A stretch of 64,000 nt of DNA, taken from positions 1-64,000 of the forward strand of contig QCBG01000004.1 of assembly GCA_003279115.1 (NCBI GenBank), given 5' to 3'. The position numbers and the translations under genes were made by a program. Positions 49,732 through 58,842 of this stretch are shown one piece after another. How positions within the stretch are numbered: position 1 is the first letter of the stretch; each line of letters opens with the position of its first letter. Source of the stretch: Prochlorococcus sp. AG-347-E03 (GTDB lineage: Bacteria > Cyanobacteriota > Cyanobacteriia > PCC-6307 > Cyanobiaceae). The notes under the pieces were generated by a model. It did not search any database. It had not been told where the DNA came from and saw only the letters and a program-made list of their open reading frames with translations.

Positions 49732-52026
49732 ATGGAGAGCATTCAATTAAGCATTACAGGAATGAAGTGCGGTGGTTGCGTTAGTACTGTTGAAAAAATA
49801 TTAAATAATTCTGATGGTATTGAAAATGTTTCTGTCAACTTGCTCACTGAAAGTGCATATTTTGAAATTACCCAGAAACATACAGAAATAGAAACAGTTC
49901 TAGAAAATCTAAAAGATAATGGTTTTCCATCAGAGATTTACATAAATGATTTTTCAAAAAAAATAAATAAAGCAGAATTAGAAAAAAAAAAGAAGTGGAA
50001 TAATCAATGGAAAAAACTTACTTTTGCCCTATTACTTTTATTATTTTCAGGTTTAGGTCATCTGGCAGAAGGAAGATATATTAACTTTCCAATATTGGGT
50101 AATATATTTTTTCACGCTTCATTAGCAACACTAGCTCTATTATTTCCTGGTAGAGGAATAATTATTAATGGCTTTAAATCCTTTATAAGGAACCGTCCGG
50201 ATATGGATTCTTTAGTAGCTCTTGGAGTAACCAGCGCATATACAACAAGTCTACTATCCTTAATTTTTCCTGCCACTGGTTTTCCTTGTTTTTTTAATGA
50301 ACCAGTTATGTTGTTAGGTTTTATACTGATTGGGCGTTTCTTAGAGGAAAGAGCAAGGTACCAAACTGGTTCATCTATTGGGGAGTTATTAGATCTCCAA
50401 CCTGAAGTGGCAAATATCTACACAAAAGACAATCAAATAAAGTCAACGAGAGTAAACTCTTTAAGACCTGATCAAGAGATTCAAGTTTTAGCAGGAGACA
50501 GAGTTCCTGCTGACTGCATTGTTACTCAAGGTAATTCATACATTGATGTTTCACATATTACTGGAGAATCCAAACCTATCGAGGTAAAAGAAGGCGATAA
50601 TCTATCTAGTGGATCTTTAAATCTTAATTCAACTCTTAGGCTTAAAGTACAAAAAGTCGGAGGAGATTCTTCTCTTGCAAAACTAGTAAGTCTTATTGAG
50701 TCTGTAAACGCTAGAAAACCGCGCATTCAAAGAATTGCTGATGAAATTGCAGGCAAATTTACTTACTTTGTACTTATTTTTGCGACTTTAACTTTCTTCT
50801 TTTGGTGGAAGGGGGCAAAAAACATTTGGCCTGATTTATTAAGTCATAAGCATCAACTCATAACTCACTCAAGCCACACACTACATAGTTCACTTGGTAG
50901 TAATGCTGAGAATTTCCTGAGTTTAGCTATTCAATTGTCAATTGCTGTTTTAGTTATAGCTTGTCCTTGTGCGTTAGGTTTAGCCACCCCAACAGTAATT
51001 ACTGTCGCATCAGGTAAAGCAGCAAAAAAGGGGGTTTTATTTAAAGGGGGGGACAAAATAGAAATGGCCTCAAAAATTAATCACATTATTTTTGATAAGA
51101 CAGGTACCTTAACAAAAGGTAAGCCTTTCATTGTTGATTATAAAAATAATAATGATCATTCATTTTTATTAAGAGTAGCTGCCAGTTTAGAAAAGGAAAG
51201 CAGACATCCAATCGCGGATGCCTTAATCCAAGAAGCAAAAAAACAAAATTTAAGTTTATTTCCAATAAAAAAAATTTTCACCCATTCAGGAAGAGGCATT
51301 TCTGGAGAACTTGATTCAATTGATGGACTTATTAATATTGGAAATATTCAATGGCTACAAAGCAAAGGAATAATAATTGATAGTGATGCAAAAAAAGAAA
51401 TTGAAAATGAAGAGACAAAAACGAACACTATTATTGGAGTAAGTATTAAAGATAAGTTATTAGGCTTTATCTTGTTAGGAGATTTACTTAGAGATGATTC
51501 AATTAAAACAGTTCAAAGTTTGAGGGAAAACAAATTTAAAATTAATATTTTAAGTGGAGATAGAAAACAAACAGTTTTAGCTTTAGCAAAAAAAATTGGT
51601 TGTAAAGAAACAGAAGTAAAATGGGATCTTCTTCCTCATATGAAGCTGAAGACTATAGAAAATTTAAAAATCAATAATAAAGTAGCAATGATTGGTGATG
51701 GTATCAATGATGTCCCAGCCTTAGCATCCTCAGACTTAGGAATTGCAGTAGGTTCAGGGACTCAAATAGCCAAGGCGAATGCAGATGTAATACTGATGGG
51801 AGATCAACTAAATGGATTAACATACTCATTAAATCTTGCAAAAAAAACTATAAAGAAAATAAAGCAAAATCTAACATGGGCTTTTGGTTACAACTTACTA
51901 GCTATTCCCTTAGCCGCAGGGATTTTATTCCCTAAATACGGTATTCTTCTAACTCCCTCAATAGCAGCATTATTAATGGCTATTAGCTCAATTACAGTTG
52001 TAATTAATGCTTTATCTTTGGATTAA
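49732..52026 (+). CDS. Copper-transporting P1B-type ATPase
   Basis: 764 aa. One N-terminal metal-binding domain with GMKCGGC (Cys13, Cys16); transmembrane CPC at Cys411/Cys413 (IACPCALGLATP), which marks the Cu(I) group; phosphorylation Asp455 in FDKTGTLTKG; the HP motif in SRHPIADAL; and the hinge GDGINDVPA at about 655. Thylakoid-type CtaA/PacS pumps deliver copper to plastocyanin and oxidase; which one this is cannot be decided. A His-rich stretch precedes the CPC helix. Directly followed by tmk. Confidence 0.93.
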   Translation: MESIQLSITGMKCGGCVSTVEKILNNSDGIENVSVNLLTESAYFEITQKHTEIETVLENLKDNGFPSEIYINDFSKKINKAELEKKKKWNNQWKKLTFALLLLLFSGLGHLAEGRYINFPILGNIFFHASLATLALLFPGRGIIINGFKSFIRNRPDMDSLVALGVTSAYTTSLLSLIFPATGFPCFFNEPVMLLGFILIGRFLEERARYQTGSSIGELLDLQPEVANIYTKDNQIKSTRVNSLRPDQEIQVLAGDRVPADCIVTQGNSYIDVSHITGESKPIEVKEGDNLSSGSLNLNSTLRLKVQKVGGDSSLAKLVSLIESVNARKPRIQRIADEIAGKFTYFVLIFATLTFFFWWKGAKNIWPDLLSHKHQLITHSSHTLHSSLGSNAENFLSLAIQLSIAVLVIACPCALGLATPTVITVASGKAAKKGVLFKGGDKIEMASKINHIIFDKTGTLTKGKPFIVDYKNNNDHSFLLRVAASLEKESRHPIADALIQEAKKQNLSLFPIKKIFTHSGRGISGELDSIDGLINIGNIQWLQSKGIIIDSDAKKEIENEETKTNTIIGVSIKDKLLGFILLGDLLRDDSIKTVQSLRENKFKINILSGDRKQTVLALAKKIGCKETEVKWDLLPHMKLKTIENLKINNKVAMIGDGINDVPALASSDLGIAVGSGTQIAKANADVILMGDQLNGLTYSLNLAKKTIKKIKQNLTWAFGYNLLAIPLAAGILFPKYGILLTPSIAALLMAISSITVVINALSLD

Positions 52027-52662
52027 ATGAAAGGAAAATTTATCGTTATTGAGGGTATTGATGGATGTGGTAAAACTACCCAAATAGATGAACTATCTAA
52101 ATGGCTGCCTAATAGTGGTTTAATGAAGAAAAGGTCTAAATTAATCACAACAAGAGAGCCGGGAGGCAGTCTATTAGGGAAAAAACTTAGAGGTCTGATT
52201 CTTGATAATAATGAAAATAACAAGCCTTCATCACTTGCAGAGTTATTGCTTTATTCAGCGGATAGAGCTGAACATGTCTCAAAAATCATTTCACCTGCTT
52301 TAAATAATAATGATTGGGTAATTAGTGATAGATTTTCTGATTCCACTTTGGCTTATCAAGGTTATGGAAGAGACATCAATTTAGAAATAATTAAAAATAT
52401 TGAATCAATTGTGTGTCAAGGAGAATATCCTGACCTAACGTTCTTCTTAGAAATTTCTCCAGAAGAAAGTATCTTGCGAAGAAAAAATGAAATTCCTGAT
52501 AGAATAGAATCTGAGGGTATAAGATTTTTAGAAAAAGTAAATGAAGGTTTCAAACTAATTGCCAAAGAAAAAAAATGGAAAGTTATATCAGCCTCACAAA
52601 ATATTAAAACTATTTCCAATCAAATTAAAGAAACAGTAATAAGCAAATTTTCTAAAAAATGA
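52027..52662 (+). CDS. tmk: Thymidylate kinase
   Basis: Phosphorylates dTMP. P-loop [11 protein letters not shown] at about residues 9-19; the DRx motif is in [29 protein letters not shown] binds nucleotide. Length 211 aa. It starts immediately after the ATPase stop and overlaps holB by 4 bases, a conserved tmk-holB pairing. Confidence 0.97.
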   Translation: MKGKFIVIEGIDGCGKTTQIDELSKWLPNSGLMKKRSKLITTREPGGSLLGKKLRGLILDNNENNKPSSLAELLLYSADRAEHVSKIISPALNNNDWVISDRFSDSTLAYQGYGRDINLEIIKNIESIVCQGEYPDLTFFLEISPEESILRRKNEIPDRIESEGIRFLEKVNEGFKLIAKEKKWKVISASQNIKTISNQIKETVISKFSKK

Positions 52663-53621
52663 TTAAGGTCAAAAAAAATAATTTCTTCTTAAATGAAGAA
52701 GTAAATAAGTACCTTAACAGAATAATTAAAAACAAATCATTTACTAATGGTTATATATTTTATGGTGCTGAAGGAGTAGGAAAAAAACAAACTGCTCTTA
52801 AATTTATAAAAGAAATTTCCAAAGAATCTTCTCTGAGCGGAAATATTGAAGAAAGAATTACCAACAATAACTATCCTGATTTTCTCATTATCGAACCTAC
52901 CTCTAATTTAGAAGCTAAAAATTCAAAAAGTTCCGATCTTGGAAAAACAACTAAAAGTGGATCTGAGAATATTAAGATTGCTCAAATCCGTAATATCAAA
53001 AGTTTTCTTGGTCAAAAATCAATAAACTCAGCAAAAAAAATTGTTTTAATTCTTGATGCACATCTTCTAAATGAAGCTGCCTCAAATTGCCTTTTAAAAA
53101 CACTTGAAGAACCTAATAATGGCATTTTTATCTTATTAACATCAAAATTAAATCTTCTCTTAGATACAATTATTTCGAGATGTCAATTAGTAAGGTTTCG
53201 ATCATTTTCTAGTAAACAAATAAAATCTTTATTAAAAGATTGTTTAGATCCTTCTCAATTTAATATTGATGGGAAATTCAAAATAGAAGATTTAATAAAC
53301 TTTTCCAATGGATCTCCAGGCAAATTATTAAAAAATATCGAAATTTTGAATGCATTACCAGATGAAATTATAGATAAATTAAATTCTCCAATAAAAAGTA
53401 GTCTAAAAATTTTAGAAGTATCTAAATTAATAACTGAACAATTAGAAATTAATCAACAGATATACTTAGTCAATTTAATGCAAATTAGTTGGTGGAGAAA
53501 AACAAAAAATATGGATCTAGTAAAAAAACTTGAAAAATTAAAAGTTTACATAACAAAAAACATTCAACCTAGATTGGCATGGGAGATAACTTTGTTAAAA
53601 ATATCAACAAAGTATGATTGA
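52659..53621 (+). CDS. holB: DNA polymerase III delta' subunit
   Basis: Clamp-loader AAA+ protein, 320 aa. Walker A-like [12 protein letters not shown], sensor region [21 protein letters not shown] and SRCQLVRFR with the SRC motif are clear. The zinc-module Cys residues usual for DnaX/HolB are largely absent, as in many cyanobacterial HolB. Overlaps tmk by 4 bases; convergent with rpaA with a 3-base gap. Confidence 0.92.
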   Translation: MIKVKKNNFFLNEEVNKYLNRIIKNKSFTNGYIFYGAEGVGKKQTALKFIKEISKESSLSGNIEERITNNNYPDFLIIEPTSNLEAKNSKSSDLGKTTKSGSENIKIAQIRNIKSFLGQKSINSAKKIVLILDAHLLNEAASNCLLKTLEEPNNGIFILLTSKLNLLLDTIISRCQLVRFRSFSSKQIKSLLKDCLDPSQFNIDGKFKIEDLINFSNGSPGKLLKNIEILNALPDEIIDKLNSPIKSSLKILEVSKLITEQLEINQQIYLVNLMQISWWRKTKNMDLVKKLEKLKVYITKNIQPRLAWEITLLKISTKYD

Positions 53622-53624
53622 GAT

Positions 53625-54407
53625 TTAATCTATTGCTGAATTTATCAAATCAGGATTTCTTGCTTGAATAAAGTCTTTCTTGGCAGTTTCTACTTGAGAG
53701 CCAACGGGCAACTCAAGACAATAACCAGCTCCATATACAGTTTTAATGTAAGTAGGCTTACGAGGATCAGGTTCTAACTTAGTGCGTAAGTGTCTAATAT
53801 GAACCCTTATTGTCTCAATATCATCGTCAGGTTCATATCCCCAAACTTCTTTAAGAATTAATGCTGGAGATACAGTTTGACCATGCCTTTGTAAAAGACA
53901 ATGAAGTAATTCAAATTCTAGGTGTGTTAATCTAACAGGAGATTCAAACCAGATAGCTTCAAATCTTTCCGGTACTAAAGTAAGAGGGCCATAATTTAAA
54001 ATTTCTTGCTGATTACTAGAATTCAACTGTGCTCTGTTTGTCCTTCTTAATAATGCTTTTATACGAACATGTAATTCTTCTAGATCAAAAGGTTTAGTAA
54101 TGTAGTCATCAGCACCTGAATTAAAACCAGTAACTTTATCTTTAAGACCACCCAACGCTGTTATCATCAAAATTGGAATATTTGAAGTTCTTTCATCTCG
54201 TCTGAGTCGTTGACATAAAGTTAATCCATCTACGTTTGGTAACATCAAATCTAGAAGTATCAAATCTGGTGAGTATTGAAGCGCTAAAGCTTGTCCTCTA
54301 ATGCCATCTTCTGCTTTTTGAACATCAAAACCAGAATGTTCTAAATGCCTAGCTACCAAATCACGCATATCACGATCATCTTCTATTAAAAGGATTGAAA
54401 TTTTCAT
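53625..54407 (-). CDS. rpaA: OmpR-type response regulator RpaA
   Basis: 260 aa. Receiver domain with IEDD at 8-11, phospho-acceptor Asp53 in [13 protein letters not shown] and Lys in [10 protein letters not shown]; winged-helix domain from about residue 140 ([25 protein letters not shown], ending [12 protein letters not shown]). The sequence is RpaA type, the output regulator of the KaiC-SasA clock timing system and of energy-transfer genes. Its upstream region holds a nested inverted repeat. Confidence 0.95.
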   Translation of the reverse strand: MKISILLIEDDRDMRDLVARHLEHSGFDVQKAEDGIRGQALALQYSPDLILLDLMLPNVDGLTLCQRLRRDERTSNIPILMITALGGLKDKVTGFNSGADDYITKPFDLEELHVRIKALLRRTNRAQLNSSNQQEILNYGPLTLVPERFEAIWFESPVRLTHLEFELLHCLLQRHGQTVSPALILKEVWGYEPDDDIETIRVHIRHLRTKLEPDPRKPTYIKTVYGAGYCLELPVGSQVETAKKDFIQARNPDLINSAID

Positions 54408-54813
54408 ATTTATAAACTATTAAATTAAGATTAAGTTTCAGTAATAAGATTCTCTCAAGAATTTAGAAAGATTGCTGAATTAGTGTAAACATTTTTATCA
54501 ATTAGGTTTATAAATAAACTCAGTAATAGCAATCTGTTAGAGAGAAATTACAACTTTTTTAAAAGTTTAAATTTCACAATTTCTTTCGATTCTATTTACT
54601 TTTTCTTAATAATTACGGGAATATCAAAAAAATCGTGATCGAATTTTCAAGAATATTTAATTCATATTTCCATAGTAAATAAAGGTAATCAAAAATGAAA
54701 TTAAATGTTTATTCTCACTTTTCGAATAGGATTTAACTAAGTTTACAGTCTTATATTTCTTCTTAGTGTTTAAGCTCAAAATTTCTTCTATATTAAAAAA
54801 AATCTAAATATTT
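54408..54813. other. 406-base intergenic region upstream of rpaA
   Basis: No supportable gene. It contains the divergent control regions of rpaA (minus) and the coiled-coil ORF (plus). Notable content is a nested inverted repeat at 54450-54546, a short hairpin ATTCT-CTCA-AGAAT at 54449-54462, and a duplicated octamer CAGTAATA (54439, 54521). A 13-codon ORF starting near 54694 is not credible as a gene. Confidence 0.7.
54450..54546. promoter_or_regulatory. Nested inverted repeats in the rpaA leader region
   Basis: Arms TTCTCTC (54450-54456) and GAGAGAA (54540-54546) enclose arms AGATTGCT (54469-54476) and AGCAATCT (54528-54535). Both pairs are perfect, 7 and 8 bases. If transcribed with rpaA they would form a long extended hairpin starting about 43 bases upstream of its start codon. 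Operator or RNA structure; the sequence alone does not say. Confidence 0.45.
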
Positions 54814-55173
54814 ATGAAAAAGAAGTCATTTATCTATTCTGATTTATCAAAAAAACAACTAGAAAACCTCAAAGAATTTTACATACAAAAGAAAGTTGAA
54901 TCAATGAGTCATAAAGAACTTGAACAATATGTAAAAGAAATTATTTCTCATCAGATAAACGACACCATCGACAAAGAAGAAGAAATGGAAGCATGGAAAG
55001 AAATGTCAGATTTTTTTGGAGATAACTTTGAGATAGTTATCCAGGAAATGCAAGCAAAATATAGTGAAGAGAAAAACGTTCTTGAAAAAGAAATAGATGA
55101 TCATCAACAAAGAATAGAATTACTTGAAAGAAATAACTTAAATCAAGAGAAAAAAGATATGTGGGATGACTAG
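54814..55173 (+). CDS. Hypothetical acidic coiled-coil protein
   Basis: 119 aa that I do not recognise. It is rich in Glu, Lys and Gln and almost free of Gly and Pro. Heptad-like stretches cover about residues 10-50 and 80-112 (KYSEEKNVLEKEIDDHQQRI, in part), implying long helices. There is no signal peptide or membrane helix. It is isolated between large spacers and faces a tRNA gene whose 3' end appears partly duplicated nearby, so it may be strain-variable. A capital-free AAA-rich spacer with no clear ribosome binding site precedes the ATG. Confidence 0.6.
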   Translation: MKKKSFIYSDLSKKQLENLKEFYIQKKVESMSHKELEQYVKEIISHQINDTIDKEEEMEAWKEMSDFFGDNFEIVIQEMQAKYSEEKNVLEKEIDDHQQRIELLERNNLNQEKKDMWDD

Positions 55174-55264
55174 AATTTTTTGCAAGGCTTAAATTACGAA
55201 AAAAAAAGAATAAATATGACGATTGTATAGAACGCAATAGTCGATTCAAGAAAATAATTTTTAA

Positions 55265-55289
55265 TAACATTGCGTATTTAAGCATGTTA
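55265..55289 (+). other. Bulged hairpin downstream of the coiled-coil ORF
   Basis: Arms TAACAT(T)GC and GCATGTTA pair over 8 bases with one bulged T and an 8-base loop. It lies about 92 bases after the stop at 55173 and is followed by TTATTATAA instead of a solid T-run. It may be a weak terminator or 3'-end structure. Confidence 0.35.
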
Positions 55290-55496
55290 TTATAACTGTA
55301 ATTTAAACTAATACAATAAATTCTAAAAATCTGTTGTATGATTGATTTTATAAAATAAATTAAATGTTCTAATTACTGTTATTAAATAATAAAATAAATA
55401 GATAATATATTCTTCTAACTATTTTTTTAAAAAAAAGCATAGTAAATTAAAAAAGCCAACTTTATTATGTTTACTTTTAATGGGTTATTGAAATGT

Positions 55497-55519
55497 ATAA
55501 ACTCACCGGGCGAAAGTCG
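55497..55519. repeat. Degenerate direct repeat of the tRNA-Asn 3' end
   Basis: Aligned base by base with 55679-55701 (offset 182), 18 of 23 positions are identical, including the run CCGGGCG. The target segment covers the tRNA acceptor/T-arm 3' end plus five flanking bases. It has the same orientation as the tRNA and lies downstream of its 3' end, the geometry left by site-specific integration at a tRNA. Confidence 0.5.
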
Positions 55520-55632
55520 GGTAGACCTTTCCTTATAGTGCCTGACGTAAATTGATATGAAAAAATCATGAATTTCAGGAATATTCCCACCATTTTTATA
55601 AAAAATTGAACTGGGAAAAATAAAACGACAAT

Positions 55633-55655
55633 AAAAAAGATCCCTTCTGGGATCT
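55633..55655 (-). terminator. Intrinsic terminator after tRNA-Asn
   Basis: On the minus strand AGATCCC-AGAA-GGGATCT forms a perfect 7-bp stem with a 4-base loop, followed by a T-run (from the A-run at 55633-55638). It begins 29 bases after the tRNA 3' end and matches its strand. Confidence 0.85.
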
Positions 55656-55683
55656 CATGAGTTGGTATAAACATTAAAATTAA

Positions 55684-55755
<72 letters not shown>

Positions 55756-55804
55756 TTATAAAATGAATTTAACTCTTTAAAGTGCCTTATGACAAGTAAA
55801 AGTA

Positions 55805-56479
55805 TTAATTATATTGAAATTTTGATGGTTCTTGCCATTTAGATAAAAAACCATTTTTTAACTCTGCCACTGAATCAGCGTAAGTTAATTCTTCATAACG
55901 ATGAGTAATCCATAAAGCAGATAAAGGTTTTTTATGGTCACTTGTAAGATTTTTAATAGTTTTTAAAACTTTTAATTGGCTCGTTTGATCTAGTAAAGCT
56001 GTAGGCTCATCCAAAAGAATAAAATTTCTATTACTAATAAGAGCGCATGCAATAGTTAAGCGTTGTTTTTGGCCTCCGCTTAAAGTGTGTATTGGCCTTT
56101 TTTCAAAACCAGTCAAACCCACCTGATCAAGCACATATTCAATTTTTTTATTAGCTTCATAATCGCTTATATCTTGATTAATATTAATCAGAAGTTCGCT
56201 CCTGCAATTTGGCATCAATATTTGATGATCAGGGTTTTGAAAGACCATCCCAATATTTGCGTTTGAATTAACAATTCCATTTTGGGGTTTAATTATTCCA
56301 TTTATTAATTTTAAAAGGGTACTTTTTCCACTTCCGTTTTTACCAACGACCATCCAAAATCCAGGTTTTTTTAATGAAAAATTACATTTAAAAATTAAAT
56401 TATCCTTTTTCCCAGAATAGGAAAAAGAGACATCTTTGAAATGAATGTGAGGTATTTCATTTTCAAGAGCACCTGGCAT
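55805..56479 (-). CDS. ECF/CbiO-type ABC transporter ATPase
   Basis: 224-aa ATPase with Walker A GKNGSGKST, a Q-loop FQNPDHQI typical of energy-coupling-factor ATPases, signature LSGGQKQRLTIA, Walker B ILLDEPTALLD and an H-loop WITHRYEE. No EcfT or substrate-binding component is adjacent, so the substrate (metal or vitamin) is unknown; similar stand-alone genes occur in cyanobacteria and plants. It lies 5 bases downstream of the UPF0367 gene. Confidence 0.88.
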   Translation of the reverse strand: MPGALENEIPHIHFKDVSFSYSGKKDNLIFKCNFSLKKPGFWMVVGKNGSGKSTLLKLINGIIKPQNGIVNSNANIGMVFQNPDHQILMPNCRSELLININQDISDYEANKKIEYVLDQVGLTGFEKRPIHTLSGGQKQRLTIACALISNRNFILLDEPTALLDQTSQLKVLKTIKNLTSDHKKPLSALWITHRYEELTYADSVAELKNGFLSKWQEPSKFQYN

Positions 56480-56484
56480 TAATT

Positions 56485-56760
56485 CTATGAATCTATATCT
56501 AGAGAAAATCCTGGTCTTTTAGCTCCCCCAGCTACTGATGATTTTTCATATATCTGAACAGAAATGACTTCTTTAGCTCTTACAGCAATTAATTTATCTT
56601 GCACTTTGTCACACCTTAATTCAATTAAGTTTGAGGATTCTACATTTTCGTTCATAGCATTTTTGATTTCATCATAAATTTGTTGAACATCTTCAAATTC
56701 TTTCTTTTGGATTGAAAGTGGAAAAGGTGAATATCTCATACTTAGTTCCAACGAATACAT
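56485..56760 (-). CDS. UPF0367 family protein
   Basis: 91 aa starting MYSLELSMRYSPFPLSIQKK. The pattern of an N-terminal beta strand, an EDVQQIYDEIKNAM helix and an IAVRAKEVISVQIYEK strand matches the cyanobacterial UPF0367 family. No catalytic residues are evident. Likely cotranscribed with the ABC ATPase. Function unknown. Confidence 0.85.
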   Translation of the reverse strand: MYSLELSMRYSPFPLSIQKKEFEDVQQIYDEIKNAMNENVESSNLIELRCDKVQDKLIAVRAKEVISVQIYEKSSVAGGAKRPGFSLDIDS

Positions 56761-56877
56761 AATTATTAAAAAAACTACCTTCTATAATAATAAATATTTT
56801 TACGCAGAAAGTTATTTAAATTAAATTCTTTTGAGAAAATTACATAAAAGATCTTTAAATACAATTATGATATTAAT

Positions 56878-56905
56878 AGGAGATTTAATTTTGCAATTTA
56901 AATAA
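56878..56905 (+). other. Possible 4-codon leader ORF upstream of cysK
   Basis: A strong AGGAG (56878-56882) is 8 bases before TTG-CAA-TTT-AAA-TAA (56891-56905), which ends 7 bases before the cysK ATG. The cysK start itself has no comparable purine-rich site. This could be a minimal upstream ORF or coincidence. Confidence 0.25.
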
Positions 56906-56912
56906 TCATTTC

Positions 56913-57881
56913 ATGGAAATAGCAAATGATATAACTTCTCTTGTTGGAAATACCCCTTTAGTTAAATTAAATCGAATCAGAGAGTATTTTAATTGTTATC
57001 CAGAAATAATAGCCAAACTAGAAAGTTTCAATCCATCGGCATCTGTTAAAGATCGCATCGCTTATTCAATGTTATGTAAAGCTGAAGAAGAAGGATTGAT
57101 TACACCAGATAAAACAACATTAATTGAAGCAACAAGTGGTAATACTGGCATCGCATTAGCAATGGTAGCTGCAGCAAAAGGCTATAAATTGATATTAACC
57201 ATGCCAGATACAATGAGTATTGAGAGAAGGGCAATGTTGAGAGCATATGGAGCTGAATTACAACTAACGCCAGGCAAAGAAGGAATGAAAGGAGCTTTAG
57301 ATTTAGCTAATGAGTTATCTTCAAGCATTCCCAATAGCTATAAATTTAATCAATTTGAAAATTTTGCTAATCCTGATATTCATGAAAAAACAACGGCTCA
57401 AGAAATATGGGACCAATCCAATAACAATTTAGATGGACTAGTTACAGGAGTAGGCACTGGGGGAACAATTACTGGTTGCGCACGTTTCTTGAAAAAAGTA
57501 AATCCAAATTGCAAAATTTATGCTGTAGAGCCCAAAAAAAGTGCTGTCATTTCAGGAGAAAAAGCAGGACCTCATTCAATTCAAGGAATAGGAGCAGGTT
57601 TCGTACCAAAAGTCCTAGATACTAAGTTAATAGATGAAATTATCAAAATAGATGACGATGAAGCTTTTTATTATGGACGTTTGTTAGCTCGATTGGAAGG
57701 TCTTTTATCAGGCATTAGCAGCGGTGCAGCTTTAGCAGCAACTATAAAAATCGGTGAGAGAAAAGAACTGATGAATAAAAGATTGATAGTAATTCTTCCA
57801 AGCTTTGGTGAGAGATATTTATCAACAGCAATGTTTGAATCGAATACCTCAATTCAATCCAGAAAAGATGGTTATCTTTAA
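56913..57881 (+). CDS. cysK: Cysteine synthase A (O-acetylserine thiol-lyase)
   Basis: PLP enzyme making cysteine from O-acetylserine and sulfide. PLP Lys46 is in NPSASVKDRIAYSM; the substrate loop is EATSGNTGIALA; the phosphate-binding loop is GVGTGGTITG; SGISSGAA is near the end. Length 322 aa. Divergent from the UPF0367 gene across a 152-base spacer; followed by a J-domain gene 16 bases later. Confidence 0.97.
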   Translation: MEIANDITSLVGNTPLVKLNRIREYFNCYPEIIAKLESFNPSASVKDRIAYSMLCKAEEEGLITPDKTTLIEATSGNTGIALAMVAAAKGYKLILTMPDTMSIERRAMLRAYGAELQLTPGKEGMKGALDLANELSSSIPNSYKFNQFENFANPDIHEKTTAQEIWDQSNNNLDGLVTGVGTGGTITGCARFLKKVNPNCKIYAVEPKKSAVISGEKAGPHSIQGIGAGFVPKVLDTKLIDEIIKIDDDEAFYYGRLLARLEGLLSGISSGAALAATIKIGERKELMNKRLIVILPSFGERYLSTAMFESNTSIQSRKDGYL

Positions 57882-57897
57882 TTTCTAATTCACAAAA

Positions 57898-58575
57898 ATG
57901 AAGAAAAATTTATATGAAGAATTAGGCCTCAAAAAAAATGCAACCAAAAGTGAAATTAAATCTTCATATCGTTCTTTAGCTAAAAAACATCATCCTGATG
58001 CAGGCGGAGAAAAAGAACGATTTCTTGCAATACAAAATGCCTGGGAGACATTAAATGACCCTATAAAAAAAGAGCAATATGATAGAACAATTTTTTCTTG
58101 CAGTACATCATTTCATTCATTAAATGAAAATTGGGAAGATAATTACAATTCAAAAAAATATAATTCTTCAATTAAAGATAAAGAAGTTCAAACATGGATT
58201 AAAGAGATTTACACTCCCATCAATAGATTAATTAGTCAAATAATTAAACCTCTGAATAACGAGATAAAAGAACTATCTGCTGATCCATATGATGAACAAC
58301 TAATGGAAAATTTTTGCAATTATATAAGTCTCTCACAAAAGAAAATAGATAAAGTTGACAAAATTTATAACAAAAAATTAGTTCCAAAGCCTGTTTCAGC
58401 TTTAGGACTCGATCTATATCATTGTTTTTCACAAGTTAAAGATGCGCTATTAGAATTTGATAGATATACACAAGGATACGTAGATGATTACTTATTTGAT
58501 GGTAAAGAAATGATTAAAGAAGCAAAAAGGATCCAATCAAAGATGTCTGTAGAAAAAAGGAGTAAAAACTTTTAA
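57898..58575 (+). CDS. DnaJ-domain protein
   Basis: 225 aa. The J-domain occupies about residues 3-65 with HPD at 32-34 (KKHHPDAGG), enough to stimulate an Hsp70 ATPase. The remainder has no Gly/Phe region, zinc finger or client domain I know; it is helical and charged, ending KRSKNF. Thus a class III J-protein with unknown client, possibly cotranscribed with cysK. Confidence 0.9.
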   Translation: MKKNLYEELGLKKNATKSEIKSSYRSLAKKHHPDAGGEKERFLAIQNAWETLNDPIKKEQYDRTIFSCSTSFHSLNENWEDNYNSKKYNSSIKDKEVQTWIKEIYTPINRLISQIIKPLNNEIKELSADPYDEQLMENFCNYISLSQKKIDKVDKIYNKKLVPKPVSALGLDLYHCFSQVKDALLEFDRYTQGYVDDYLFDGKEMIKEAKRIQSKMSVEKRSKNF

Positions 58576-58605
58576 GTATTAAAATTAAAATTCCAAGTAT
58601 AAAAT

Positions 58606-58842
58606 TTATTGCATATACTCTTTGAGTTGATCTAATTTCAACCAAACATCTGGAACAGGTCTACGCCACCGCACTTGAGCATATTCTTCTTTGACTGAAA
58701 GAATCTCTCCAGGACCTTCAAAGACATAATTAGGCAGATCATTATCACTGGATAGCGCTTCGATACTTTTTATATAAATTTCTCTATCGACAAAAACTAA
58801 GCTTCCTTTCTTGAGAGGTTTCTTTGGAATAGAATCTGTCAT
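58606..58842 (-). CDS. ndhO: NAD(P)H-quinone oxidoreductase subunit O
   Basis: 78-aa peripheral NDH-1 subunit specific to oxygenic phototrophs. KKGSLVFVDREIY, YVFEGPGEILSVKEEYAQVRW and PVPDVWLKLDQL match NdhO. It stabilises the complex and affects NDH-1 turnover. Convergent with the J-domain gene and divergent from the SDR gene. Confidence 0.95.
   Translation of the reverse strand: MTDSIPKKPLKKGSLVFVDREIYIKSIEALSSDNDLPNYVFEGPGEILSVKEEYAQVRWRRPVPDVWLKLDQLKEYMQ

Larger units (their letters stand above)
55174..55632. other. Gene-poor spacer with hairpins and a GC-rich island
   Basis: No credible CDS. Features seen: a bulged hairpin at 55265-55289 (TAACAT-T-GC / GCATGTTA) preceded by an imperfect stem near 55217-55244; long A/T runs at 55380-55450; and an isolated GC-rich stretch (55501-55551) that includes a degenerate copy of the tRNA-Asn 3' end and a GAAA-loop stem. 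A 23-codon ORF at 55467-55538 crosses the island and is judged accidental. Confidence 0.6.

Noticed and set aside
55467..55538. 23-codon ORF across the GC-rich island
   Set aside because: Too short and explained by chance in a region with tRNA-like similarity; no ribosome-binding site.
55477..55674. Minus-strand 65-codon ORF ending near the terminator
   Set aside because: It spans the intrinsic terminator and the tRNA-like repeat; composition is not protein-like.
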